Source: Streptosporangium sandarakinum
GTDB lineage: Bacteria > Actinomycetota > Actinomycetes > Streptosporangiales > Streptosporangiaceae
Direction: 5' to 3'
Assembly (NCBI RefSeq): GCF_013409935.1
Contig: NZ_JACCCO010000002.1
Location: 1,612,001-1,676,000 of the forward strand
DNA length: 64,000 nt
Position 1 is the first letter of the stretch. Each line of letters begins with the position of its first letter. This document shows, one piece after another, positions 17,097-24,997 of this stretch. A program made the position numbers and the translations under genes. The notes under the pieces were generated by a model. The model saw only the letters and a list, made by a program, of their open reading frames with translations, was not told where the DNA came from and ran no database searches.

Positions 17097-17720
17097 TCAG
17101 ACGCGGTCGCCCGGCTTCGGAAGGCGCGGCGCGACGTAGTCGTCGCCGTCCTTGGGATCGGTCACGATGGACACCCGCGGGGGCGCGTACTGGTCGGGCA
17201 GGAGCAGCACGTCCGTCACCTGGTCGAGGCGGTGGCCGGCGCCCAGGAACGTCTCGACGGTGTAGTGGTACCGGTCCTCGGCGGTGTGGTCCATGCGCAT
17301 TCCGGCCGTGCCGCACGTCACCACCGTCCGCTGCCCGGTGACCGCGCACACGGCCAGCTCGATGAACCGTGACGACAGCGCCCACTCCGTCCTGCCGGTG
17401 AAGCGGATGTCGACCCGGATGACGTTCTGCGGCGGAAGGGCGTTGTTCCTGTCGTGCTCCCAGCCGGCGACCCTGGCGGTGACTCCGGAGACGTCGTTGC
17501 CGGTGACGACGACCTCGTGGGCGGCCGGTCCCGGCGCGCGGTCGCCGTCGGTCTCGGGATCGGCGGCGCACCCGCCGGCGGCCAGGACGGCGCCGATGAC
17601 GCCCACGGCGACGACGCCGCGAAACGGTGATCCGATGACGCCCGCGGCGGCGACGGCACGAGCGGCGACGCGGCGGAGCGGTGAACCACCGCGCCGGGCC
17701 GTGATCGACGGATGCTCCAC
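17097..17720 (-). CDS. Putative lipoprotein, unknown
   Basis: A 207-residue protein from a GTG start. After an Arg-rich N-terminus a hydrophobic stretch ends in AAGGCA (Cys near residue 53), a plausible lipobox, although the n-region is unusually long and translation may begin further in. The mature part has alternating strands, two further cysteines (LAVCAVTG, VTCGTAG) and an acidic C-terminus. No family is recognised. It lies upstream of another lipoprotein gene in the same direction. Confidence 0.65.
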   Translation of the reverse strand: MEHPSITARRGGSPLRRVAARAVAAAGVIGSPFRGVVAVGVIGAVLAAGGCAADPETDGDRAPGPAAHEVVVTGNDVSGVTARVAGWEHDRNNALPPQNVIRVDIRFTGRTEWALSSRFIELAVCAVTGQRTVVTCGTAGMRMDHTAEDRYHYTVETFLGAGHRLDQVTDVLLLPDQYAPPRVSIVTDPKDGDDYVAPRLPKPGDRV

Positions 17721-17966
17721 GGCGCGCAGCCTACCGCCCCCTCTTCCGGAAGGCCGGTCACCTCCGGAGCACGGCTTTTCGCATCCGGAATATGGCTTTG
17801 CCCGCGCCGCGAAGGGTCGCTAGGGTCGGCGCGGGAAGGACCCGTGATCACTCCTGGAGAAGGGGGGCTGATGAATATGGCTGCCGACAGCCCTGTTCAG
17901 CATGCCCTCGGCCGGTCCGCGTGAGTTCGGAGCGTGGCCGGTCACCCGAACGACCAGGAGTGTCAC

Positions 17967-18482
17967 ATGTTCTCTTTCTTCTCTTCGGCCGGTACCGATC
18001 TGGTCACCGACCGCCTCGTCCTGAGGATCTGGCCCCGCGATGAGGTCGACGCCGTTCTGCGGGACGCCCGGTGCGCGCACTGGGCGGACGACTTCCCCGC
18101 CGAAGGCGACCGCGTCATCGCCGGCCTGTTCGGCGAGTATCCCGAGTGGCTGGGCGAGTACGGTCACCGCCAGATCATCGAGCGCGACAGCGGTCTGGTG
18201 GTCGGCTCGCTCGGCCTGTTCTGGCCGCCGAGCGACGGCACGGTCGAGATCGGCTACGGCGTCGTGGCCTCCCGGCGGGGCCGCGGCTACGCTCCCGAGG
18301 CCACCCGGGCCCTGACGGAGTTCGCCCTCACCGCCGCCGATGTCCACACGGTGTACGCCAAGGTGGAGCCGTCGAACCCGCCCTCGGTCCGGGTGCTGGA
18401 GAAGGCCGGTTTCCGGTGGGTGAGCTCTGAGGAGGGCACGTCCCGGTTCCGTGTCACGGCGCCGTATCCGGCTCTGCCGTAA
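17967..18482 (+). CDS. GNAT acetyltransferase, RimJ/RimL type
   Basis: A 171-residue protein. The opening LVTDRLVLRIWPRDEVDAVL is the diagnostic start of the RimJ/RimL-like branch, which acetylates protein N-termini or small molecules. VEIGYGVVASRRGRGYAPEA near residue 90-110 supplies the acetyl-CoA pyrophosphate loop, and NPPSVRVLEKAGF near 140 the C-terminal signature. ATG 17967 follows CAGGAG at the right spacing. A strong stem-loop begins 5 bases after the stop codon. Confidence 0.9.
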   Translation: MFSFFSSAGTDLVTDRLVLRIWPRDEVDAVLRDARCAHWADDFPAEGDRVIAGLFGEYPEWLGEYGHRQIIERDSGLVVGSLGLFWPPSDGTVEIGYGVVASRRGRGYAPEATRALTEFALTAADVHTVYAKVEPSNPPSVRVLEKAGFRWVSSEEGTSRFRVTAPYPALP

Positions 18483-18486
18483 CTCC

Positions 18487-18519
18487 CGAGGCCGGCGGCG
18501 CGTGCCGCCGCCGGCCTCG
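18487..18519 (+). terminator. Stem-loop terminator with perfect 14-bp stem
   Basis: Arms 18487-18500 and 18506-18519 are perfectly complementary, with a 5-base loop. It begins 5 bases after the acetyltransferase stop codon and lacks a U-tract. The distal arm forms the start of the 22-bp tandem repeat that follows. Confidence 0.75.
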
Positions 18520-18618
18520 TCCCCGTCCCACGCCGGCCTCGTCCCCGTCCCACGCCGGCCTCGTCCCCGTCCCACGCCGGCCTCGTCCCCGTCCCACGCC
18601 GGCCTCGCTCCCGTCCCA
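18509..18618. repeat. Tandem repeat, five copies of 22 bp
   Basis: Units begin at 18509, 18531, 18553, 18575 and 18597; the first four are identical or nearly so and the last has two changes. The unit starts with CGCCGGCCTCG, identical to the distal arm of the preceding terminator. It lies between convergent genes and is likely to vary in copy number between strains. Degenerate copies continue to about 18700. Confidence 0.85.
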
Positions 18619-18729
18619 CGGCGGTTCCGCCTCCGGCCCCGCCGGCCTCGTCCCGTCCCGCGCCGGTCCTGCCCCTGGCCCCACCGGCCTCGTCCCCGGT
18701 CGGTCCCGGCCGGTCCCGGTCCTCCGCCG

Positions 18730-19671
18730 TCACCGGTCGCGGGCGGCGGCGAGGAGGTCGCGGAGCGCGTCCAGCACCGCGTCGGGCTGCTCGATGTGCA
18801 GGTACTGGTGGGAGGCGCCGGGCAGCTCCCGGCGCTCCCCCCGGGGGACGGACGCGGCCAGCGCGACGTGCATGGCGCGGATGCCGTCGTGCGCGGCGCG
18901 CATCTGCTCCTCGGTCATGAAGTGCGCCCAGTACGGGTTGCGCCCGCCCGCGGTGAGGAGGATCAGCGGCACGTCGGGGAGCGGCCCGCCGTTCCGCAGC
19001 TCGTCGTAGATCTCGGTCTCGAAGTTGGCCGTCTCGTGGAGTTGGGTCCGCCAGTCGGTGAGGTGGTACTCGACGAGCGCTTCGCGGACCCCGTCGGGCC
19101 ATGCGGCCAGCAGCCCGGTCAGCGCGGCGCGGGCGGACGCGAGCTGCTCGCCGGTGAGGTCCGGCATCGTCTCGGGGTCCGGCTTCATCCGCTCGTTCAG
19201 CTCGGCGGCCCCTTCGGGCAGGTGGTCGAAGATGTCCTCGTGGCCGGGGTCCAGCAGCAGCAGTCCGGCGACCTCGCCGGGGAAGAGCTGCGCGTAACGG
19301 CGAGCGTAGAACGCACCCAGCGAATGCCCGGCCAGCAGGTACGGCCCGGGCACTCCGGCGGCGCGCAGCAGGTCCCGGAGCTCGCCCGCGACCTCGGCGG
19401 CGGAGCGGGGCAGGCGGGCCGGGTCACTCCAGCCGGTTCCGGCGCGGTCGTAGACGACGGCGGTGGTGAACCCGGCGGCCAGCTCCTGGAGGTTCAGGAA
19501 GTCCAATCCGACCAGGCCGGCGCCGGGCAGGAACACCACGCTCGGGCCGCCGGTGCCCGCGCGGTGCAGCAGCAGTCGCCGGCCGCCCACGTCGTGGTGG
19601 CGTCCCAGCGGCGCCGTACCGGCCGTCGTGGCGGGACCGGCGGGACCGCTCTCGGCGGGCTGATCGTGCAT
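18730..19671 (-). CDS. Alpha/beta hydrolase
   Basis: A 313-residue cytoplasmic hydrolase. The nucleophile elbow GHSLG is near residue 122, after an oxyanion-type VVFLPGAG near 46. A candidate acid is the Asp in LLLDPGHED, and the C-terminal GASHQYLH supplies the catalytic His near 291. A lid of about 90 helical residues lies between them. ATG 19671 follows GGAG. The gene is divergent from an HTH regulator, and their shared 129-bp gap holds a nested palindrome, so regulation by that protein is likely. The substrate is unknown. Confidence 0.9.
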   Translation of the reverse strand: MHDQPAESGPAGPATTAGTAPLGRHHDVGGRRLLLHRAGTGGPSVVFLPGAGLVGLDFLNLQELAAGFTTAVVYDRAGTGWSDPARLPRSAAEVAGELRDLLRAAGVPGPYLLAGHSLGAFYARRYAQLFPGEVAGLLLLDPGHEDIFDHLPEGAAELNERMKPDPETMPDLTGEQLASARAALTGLLAAWPDGVREALVEYHLTDWRTQLHETANFETEIYDELRNGGPLPDVPLILLTAGGRNPYWAHFMTEEQMRAAHDGIRAMHVALAASVPRGERRELPGASHQYLHIEQPDAVLDALRDLLAAARDR

Positions 19672-19710
19672 CGTCACTCCTTCGGACGGAGGGTGGGTCA
19701 AGGGCGCGCG

Positions 19711-19781
19711 GCCCGACCTTTCGCATGTTTGAGAACGGTAAACCCGATCGGCACCGTTCGCAAGATTGCGAAAGGTCGGGC
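19711..19781. promoter_or_regulatory. Nested double palindrome between hydrolase and regulator genes
   Basis: An outer perfect inverted repeat with 15-bp arms (19711-19725, 19767-19781; GCCCGACCTTTCGCA and complement) encloses an inner one with 7-bp arms (19733-19739, 19753-19759; GAACGGT and complement). It occupies most of the gap between the divergent starts at 19671 and 19801. Two dimer sites, or one looping tetramer site, for the adjacent regulator is the simplest reading. Confidence 0.65.
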
Positions 19782-19800
19782 GCTCTGCGAGCATGACGCG

Positions 19801-20358
19801 GTGGACGCGTTGGAACTGCTCGCACACCCGGTACGGCTGCGCGTCGTGCACGCCATGTCCGGTGGACGGATCCTCACCACCGCCCAGTTGTGCGACCGGA
19901 TACCCGACGTCTCCAAGGCCACCGTGTACCGGCACGTCGCGCTGCTCGCCGAGCACGGCCTCCTGGAGGTGGCCGACGAGCAGCGGGTGCGCGGCGCGGT
20001 GGAGCGCCGCTACCGGTTGCGCCAGGAGCGGGCGGTCGTGGACGCCGGGACGGCCGCGTCGCTGTCCCCCGAGGACCACCGACGCGTGTTCGCCGCCGCC
20101 ATGGCCACCCTGATCGCCGAGTTCGGCGCCTACCTCGACCGGGACGGCGCCGACCCGGCCGCCGACCTGGTGGGCTACCGGCAGCACGCGGTCTGGCTCG
20201 ACGAGGAGGAGCGCGTGGAGCTGATCGAGGAGCTTCGCGCCGTGATCCTGCCCCGGCTGGCGTACGGCCCGGCCCCGCACCGCACCCGGCACCTGCTCAG
20301 CCCGATCCTGTTCCCGGCCGAGGAACCGCCGCGGGAGACGCCAGGGGAGACACCGTAG
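19801..20358 (+). CDS. Winged-helix (ArsR/HTH_20-type) transcriptional regulator
   Basis: A 185-residue regulator from a GTG start. Residues 1-75 form a winged helix (LLAHPVRLRVVHAM, TTAQLCDRIPDVSKATVYRH, LAEHGLLEVADEQ). Residues of about 85-170 resemble the helical ligand-binding part of the actinobacterial family in which ArsR-like DNA binding is joined to a DUF-type C-terminal domain. The C-terminus is Pro/Glu-rich. It is divergent from the alpha/beta hydrolase gene and presumably acts at the palindromes between them. No strong ribosome-binding site is visible, so a leaderless start is possible. Confidence 0.85.
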   Translation: MDALELLAHPVRLRVVHAMSGGRILTTAQLCDRIPDVSKATVYRHVALLAEHGLLEVADEQRVRGAVERRYRLRQERAVVDAGTAASLSPEDHRRVFAAAMATLIAEFGAYLDRDGADPAADLVGYRQHAVWLDEEERVELIEELRAVILPRLAYGPAPHRTRHLLSPILFPAEEPPRETPGETP

Positions 20359-20435
20359 GGAACGCACCGGAGGGGACGGGGCACGGCGGACGCCGGCCTC
20401 GGCCCGCGTCCCGGCTTGCGCCTCAGCTATTCGGC

Positions 20436-20484
20436 GTTGCTAAGTACCGGTAGTCAGTGTTACTTTCTACCAGTACCTAGCAAC
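20436..20484 (+). promoter_or_regulatory. PadR operator overlapping the promoter of the ABC operon
   Basis: An inverted repeat with 18-bp arms (20436-20453, 20467-20484; 16 of 18 positions match) and a 13-base spacer. A promoter-like pair, TTGCTA (20437-20442) and TACTTT (20461-20466), 18 bp apart, lies entirely inside it. Binding of a PadR dimer here would block the operon, which fits autorepression. A perfect AAAGGAGGTG ribosome-binding site follows before ATG 20511. Confidence 0.7.
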
Positions 20485-20510
20485 ACGAAGTAGCTGAAAG
20501 GAGGTGTTCC

Positions 20511-20840
20511 ATGGGCAAGCTCGTCACGGAGATGCTCAAGGGAACGCTGGAGGGCATCGTCCTGGCGATCCTGTCCGGCCGGTCCGCCTACGGCTACGAG
20601 ATCACTGCCTGGCTGCGCGACCAGGGCTTCTCCGACATCGCCGAGGGCACCATCTACGCGCTGCTGGTCAGGGTCGAGCAGCGCGGCCTGGTCGACGTGG
20701 AGAAGGTCCCGTCCGAGAAGGGGCCGCCGCGCAAGGTGTACTCCCTCAACGCTCAGGGACGGGAGTACCTCGAAGAGTTCTGGACGACCTGGAGCTTCCT
20801 GGCCGGAAGGCTCGAACAGCTCCGCGAAGGAGGCAAGTAG
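20511..20840 (+). CDS. PadR family transcriptional regulator
   Basis: A 109-residue repressor. LKGTLEGIVLAILSGRSAYG is the family start; GYEITAWLRDQGF and EGTIYALLVRVEQRGLVD form the winged helix, and GPPRKVYSLNAQGREYL the wing. A short C-terminal helix for dimerisation follows. PadR proteins of this short type commonly regulate a drug-exporting ABC transporter encoded downstream, as here. The operator-like inverted repeat is directly upstream. The next gene starts 2 bp after its stop. Confidence 0.95.
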   Translation: MGKLVTEMLKGTLEGIVLAILSGRSAYGYEITAWLRDQGFSDIAEGTIYALLVRVEQRGLVDVEKVPSEKGPPRKVYSLNAQGREYLEEFWTTWSFLAGRLEQLREGGK

Positions 20841-20842
20841 CC

Positions 20843-21253
20843 ATGGCGGCAGAGCCGAACGAGCCGAAGAACCGCTACCGGCGGTACCTGGAGGTGGTCA
20901 CCGGGTCGCTGGAGGACAAGCGGCGCTACCGGCAGTACAAGACGCGCATCAGGCAGCTTCCCCCCGACTACCGTACGGCGGCCGAGGCGATGGAGCGGTA
21001 CCTGCTGCACCTCGGGCTGACCGACGGCGCCGACGTGACGATGTACGAGGACCTCGCCGACCTGTTCGAGCGGAGTGCCATCGACGAAACCCCGATCCGT
21101 GACCTCTTCGGGGAGGACCCCGTGGAGTTCGTGGAGGCGTTCGTCGCCAACTACCCGGCCGGACAGTGGCGGAACCGGGAGCGCAACCGTCTCACCAGCG
21201 CCATCAAGCGCGCCGCCGGCGAAGAGCCCGCAGGAGAGGACAGGACCGAATGA
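20843..21253 (+). CDS. DUF1048 family protein
   Basis: A 136-residue helical protein. The block SLEDKRRYRQYKTRIRQLPP, then AAEAMERYLLH and MYEDLADLFERSA, matches DUF1048 proteins, which are typically encoded between a PadR regulator and an ABC exporter. The fold is all-alpha; the function is not established. It is linked to its neighbours by a 2-bp gap upstream and an ATGA overlap downstream, so expression is coupled with the ATPase. Confidence 0.88.
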   Translation: MAAEPNEPKNRYRRYLEVVTGSLEDKRRYRQYKTRIRQLPPDYRTAAEAMERYLLHLGLTDGADVTMYEDLADLFERSAIDETPIRDLFGEDPVEFVEAFVANYPAGQWRNRERNRLTSAIKRAAGEEPAGEDRTE

Positions 21254-22053
21254 TGACGACGCAGCAGGCCCCGGCGATCCAGGTGCGGGGCCTGGAGAAG
21301 TCGTACAAGGAGCTGCGGGTGCTGCGCGGCGTGGACCTCACCGTGGCGCGGGGCAGCATCTTCGCCCTGCTCGGCTCCAACGGGGCCGGCAAGACCACGG
21401 CCGTGAAGATCCTGTCCACGCTGCTCAAGGCCGACGCGGGCACGGCCCGCGTCAACGGCTTCGACGTCGCCACGCAGGCCGCGGACGTGCGCGAGTCGAT
21501 CAGCCTCACCGGGCAGTTCGCCGCCGTGGACGAGATCCTCACCGGGCGGGAGAACCTCGTGCTGGTCGCCCGGCTGCGGCATGTCGGAAATCCGGGCAAG
21601 GTCGCCGACGACCTGCTGGAGCGCTTCTCGCTGACCGACGCGGGCGGGCGGAAGGCGTCGACGTACTCCGGCGGCATGCGCCGCCGCCTCGACATCGCGA
21701 TGAGCCTGGTCGGGAATCCGCCGGTCATCTTCCTGGACGAGCCGACGACCGGGCTCGACCCCCAGGCGCGCATCGAGGTGTGGCAGGCCGTCAGGGAACT
21801 CGCCGCGCGCGGCACGACGGTGCTGCTCACCACGCAGTACCTCGACGAGGCCGAACAGCTCGCCGACCGGATCGCGATCCTCCACGAGGGCCGGATCATC
21901 GTCAACGGCACCCTCGCCGAGCTCAAGCGGCTGCTGCCGCCCGCCAAGGTCGAGTACGTCGAGAAGCAGCCGACCCTTGAGGACGTCTTCCTCACGCTCG
22001 TCGGCGCCGACGGCAGGAACGGCCATGACCGCAACGCCGGCACGGACGCATAA
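21250..22053 (+). CDS. ABC exporter ATP-binding protein (DrrA-like)
   Basis: A 267-residue ATPase. Walker A GSNGAGKTT is near residue 42, the Q-loop near SLTGQFAAVDE at 85, the signature YSGGMRRR near 140, Walker B VIFLDEP near 160 and the switch His replaced by Gln in LLTTQYLDEAEQ near 200, as in DrrA-type proteins. The C-terminal extension (VEYVEKQPTLEDVFLTLVG) is typical of the daunorubicin-resistance subfamily. It pairs with the permease 9 bp downstream to form a drug or lipid efflux pump under PadR control. Confidence 0.95.
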   Translation: MMTTQQAPAIQVRGLEKSYKELRVLRGVDLTVARGSIFALLGSNGAGKTTAVKILSTLLKADAGTARVNGFDVATQAADVRESISLTGQFAAVDEILTGRENLVLVARLRHVGNPGKVADDLLERFSLTDAGGRKASTYSGGMRRRLDIAMSLVGNPPVIFLDEPTTGLDPQARIEVWQAVRELAARGTTVLLTTQYLDEAEQLADRIAILHEGRIIVNGTLAELKRLLPPAKVEYVEKQPTLEDVFLTLVGADGRNGHDRNAGTDA

Positions 22054-22062
22054 GGAGCAACG

Positions 22063-22824
22063 ATGAGCAAGCACTTCCTCGGTGACACCGCCGTCCTGCT
22101 GGGACGATCCCTGCGCCACATCGCGCGCAGCCCGGACACCATCATCACGACCGTGGTCATGCCGATCGCCTTCATGCTGCTGTTCGTCTACGTGTTCGGC
22201 GGCGCGATCAACACGGGGTCGGACTCGTATGTGACCTACCTGCTGCCCGGCATCCTCCTCATCACGGTCGCCTCGGGCATCGCCTACACCGCGTACCGGC
22301 TGTTCATGGATATGAAGGGCGGCATCTTCGAGCGGTTCCAGTCCATGCCGACCGCGCGGTCGTCGGTGCTGTGGGCGCACGTGCTGACCTCGCTGGTCGC
22401 CAATCTGATCTCGCTCGCGGTCGTCGTGCTCGTCGCCCTGCTCATGGGCTTCCGCTCGACGGCGGGAGTGTCGGCGTGGCTCGCGGTCGCCGGCATCCTG
22501 ATCCTGTTCACCCTGGCGTTGACGTGGATCGCCGTCATCCCCGGCCTGACGGCCAAGACCATGGAAGGCGCGAGCGCGTTCTCCTACCCGCTCATCTTCC
22601 TGCCGTTCCTCAGCTCGGCGTTCGTGCCCACCGGCACCATGCCCGGCCCGGTGCGCGCCTTCGCCGAGCACCAGCCGGTGACGTCCATCGTCAATGCCAT
22701 CCGCGCCCTGTTCACGCAGCAGCCGGTCGGCACCGACATCTGGATCGCCCTGGCCTGGTGCGCCGGCATCCTCGTCGTCGCGTACGTCCTCGCCATGAAC
22801 ACCTACCGCCGCAGGATCTCCTAG
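22063..22824 (+). CDS. ABC-2 type permease (DrrB-like)
   Basis: A 253-residue integral membrane protein with six predicted transmembrane segments and the ABC-2 signature around YLLPGILLITVASGIAYTAY. The cytoplasmic elbow MDMKGGIFERFQSMPTARSS contacts the ATPase. The loop FVPTGTMPGPVRAFAEHQPV before the last segments is characteristic of the DrrB group. GGAG precedes the ATG. The last four bases of the gene overlap the end of the convergent membrane-protein gene. Confidence 0.94.
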   Translation: MSKHFLGDTAVLLGRSLRHIARSPDTIITTVVMPIAFMLLFVYVFGGAINTGSDSYVTYLLPGILLITVASGIAYTAYRLFMDMKGGIFERFQSMPTARSSVLWAHVLTSLVANLISLAVVVLVALLMGFRSTAGVSAWLAVAGILILFTLALTWIAVIPGLTAKTMEGASAFSYPLIFLPFLSSAFVPTGTMPGPVRAFAEHQPVTSIVNAIRALFTQQPVGTDIWIALAWCAGILVVAYVLAMNTYRRRIS

Positions 22825-23297
22825 AGGCCCCGCGAAGACAGCAGGCCGAGAAGGTAGAGCGCGAGGAACGCCGCGGCGATCGCGGCGCGCCACAGCCGGG
22901 TGAGCCCAGGCCCGGCGACCAGGACGGCGCACGAGTAGGCGATCAGGGCGCTGAGCGCGATGAGGTCGATGACGATGCCCAGCGGAGGCACCGAGGACAG
23001 GGCGAACTCCCAGATCGCCACCAGGAACAGCCCGCCCACGACGGCGACGGGCCAGGCGGGCCGTACCCGCAGGACGTACAGCAGCGGCCAGGCGAGGACG
23101 ATCGCCACCCAGCGGCCCACCTCCCAGACGCGGACGAGAGAGCCCAGGCACCCGATGAACCCACCGCACATCCGGGAGGGGAACACCTCGCTCATCACGT
23201 ACGCCCAGCCCAGAAGCGCCACCGGGAGGATCGCCCCGACCATCATGGCGCCGAAGACCCTCCTGCCGACTCTCTCTTTCACCGTCGTGGGTTCCAT
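22821..23297 (-). CDS. Small membrane protein, paralog 3 of 3
   Basis: A 158-residue protein of the same unnamed family as 10182-10670 and 13296-13781. It shares GRWVAIVLAWPLLYVLRV, PAWPVAV and FLVAIWEFAL, has about five hydrophobic segments and a cysteine pair (MCGGFIGCL) after the first. It is the most divergent of the three in the last 50 residues (LIAYSCAVLVAGPG). It overlaps the convergent ABC permease gene by 4 bp. ATG 23297 aligns best with the paralogs. The function is unknown. Confidence 0.8.
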   Translation of the reverse strand: MEPTTVKERVGRRVFGAMMVGAILPVALLGWAYVMSEVFPSRMCGGFIGCLGSLVRVWEVGRWVAIVLAWPLLYVLRVRPAWPVAVVGGLFLVAIWEFALSSVPPLGIVIDLIALSALIAYSCAVLVAGPGLTRLWRAAIAAAFLALYLLGLLSSRGL

Positions 23298-23423
23298 CGT
23301 CGTCCTGCGCCGCCTTCCGGTTCTCCGCGCGTGGCGCGTTCGGTGAGCCCCCGAAGGGATTCGACGCCCGGAGCGGGCGGGGAGTTCGGCGGAACCCACC
23401 GGCCGGCTTCCCCCGCCCGTCCC

Positions 23424-24812
23424 CTACCCGCAGGTCTTCGTCTCCGGGGAGCAGAACATGACCTCGGGATGGCGGGGCGATGGTTTCCTCAACAGGGCCT
23501 GCGGCTTCTCACGGAGGTGGAGGTCGAAGAAGGCCCGGACGTATCCGCGGGTGATCTCCACCGTGCGGGGTCCGGAGAGGGTGCCGCCGAGGTCGACGCC
23601 GATCTGCCTGGCGAGCAGGTCGTAGTCGGTGAAGGACGCGTGCACCGCCCCGGTCACCACGAGCCAGCGCTTCCAGCCGGTCAGGTGTCTCCAGTCACGG
23701 TCCCATGTGGGGTCCTCGCCGCTTCCCGGGCTGTGCGGTCCCCGTACGCCCAGGAACATGAACGGCCGCGCCAGCCCGCTCGCCGGAATCGGGGCGAACA
23801 TCTGGCCGTCCATGTTGATCCCGGCGCGCACCCGGGGGTCCTTCAGCATGGTCTCGGCGACGCTCGCGCCGCCGAGGGACTGACCCGCCATCGCGATCCG
23901 GGACGGGTCGATCAGGGCGCCGCCCCGCCACTTCGAGCGTGGCCCGACCAGCTCGGCCAGCACGAAGGAGGTGTCGGCCGCCCGGCTCTTCACCGCCTTC
24001 CCGCCGAAGTCGTCGGTTTCGAGCTCGCACGCGGCGCAGGTGGTGACCCGCCCGTCGGGGAAGGTCGTGGCGAAGGTCTCGTAGGTGTGGTCGATGCCGG
24101 CCACCACGTAGCCGCGGCTCGCGAGCTCCTCGGCCAGGGCCGTCAGCGAGCTCCTGGGCCAGGTGAAGCCTGGAGAGAGCACCACCAGGGGCAGGCCGCG
24201 CCTGCGTCCGGCCGGGCTCGCGTCGCGGAACGCGTTGGTGCGCGTCCTGCTCAGCGCGTCGGCCGGCACGCCGGTCATCCCCGTTCCCTTCAGGACGAGC
24301 TCCGACTCCTTCGGTGTCATGTACGGCGCCCGCCGCCCGCCCGGTGACTTCGCCGGGTACCAGAGGGAGACCATGAGCTCCCTCGCCTTCACCCCGGGCA
24401 CCCAGGGGTCCGGCCGGGAGAGGTCTCTCAGATGCAGGGACGTCGTGCCGACCGGATGGGGGCCGGTCGGCCTGGGCAGGTACGGCGCGCCGATCGGGGC
24501 GCCGGCGGGTGTGCCGCTCGGGGTACCGTCCGGCGTCCCGCTCCGCGCGGCCGGGGGGCTGGCGGAGGCGGGCACGGCGACGGTCGCTGTGGCTACGGAC
24601 GCGGGCACGGTCGAGGCGGAGGCCGGCGTGGACGCGCAGGGAGCGGCGACCACGAGGGCGAGCAGCGCGGCGACGACGGCCAGGGCGCCCCTCGACACGG
24701 GTCCGGAGCCGCTCCGCTCCGGCTTCGTGCCGCTCGGACGGTGGCCGGTCCGGGTCACGTGCCCGTCTCGGCTCCCGGCTCCCAGCGCCGGGAAGAGATC
24801 TTCGTATGGCAT
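23424..24812 (-). CDS. Secreted or membrane-anchored lipase-like hydrolase (PAF-acetylhydrolase type)
   Basis: A 462-residue protein. After a polar stretch of about 40 residues, a hydrophobic segment (ALAVVAALLALVVAAP) serves as signal or anchor, then a Pro/Ala-rich linker to about 115. The catalytic domain has the oxyanion block PLVVLSPGF, the nucleophile GQSLGG near 295, an Asp in NMDGQMF and the His in VHASFTDYD, the arrangement of platelet-activating-factor acetylhydrolases and poly(ester) hydrolases. Cysteines CAAC and CSPETKTCG could form disulfides outside the cell. The true start may be downstream of 24812. Confidence 0.85.
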   Translation of the reverse strand: MPYEDLFPALGAGSRDGHVTRTGHRPSGTKPERSGSGPVSRGALAVVAALLALVVAAPCASTPASASTVPASVATATVAVPASASPPAARSGTPDGTPSGTPAGAPIGAPYLPRPTGPHPVGTTSLHLRDLSRPDPWVPGVKARELMVSLWYPAKSPGGRRAPYMTPKESELVLKGTGMTGVPADALSRTRTNAFRDASPAGRRRGLPLVVLSPGFTWPRSSLTALAEELASRGYVVAGIDHTYETFATTFPDGRVTTCAACELETDDFGGKAVKSRAADTSFVLAELVGPRSKWRGGALIDPSRIAMAGQSLGGASVAETMLKDPRVRAGINMDGQMFAPIPASGLARPFMFLGVRGPHSPGSGEDPTWDRDWRHLTGWKRWLVVTGAVHASFTDYDLLARQIGVDLGGTLSGPRTVEITRGYVRAFFDLHLREKPQALLRKPSPRHPEVMFCSPETKTCG

Positions 24813-24997
24813 GGAAAGATCCTGCGGATTCGGGCTCCCGGCGATATCGGCCCAAAGTACGGTTCACGGCACCTTGAACCGTCCATCTGGCCGGTTCACC
24901 GGATCCTCGCTCCCGGCTCGGTCCCGGTGAACCGGCGCCGCGACGGCCGTGAACCGTCGCGGCGGGCCGGTGGGCCTTTCCAGGGGCCGTGCGACGG

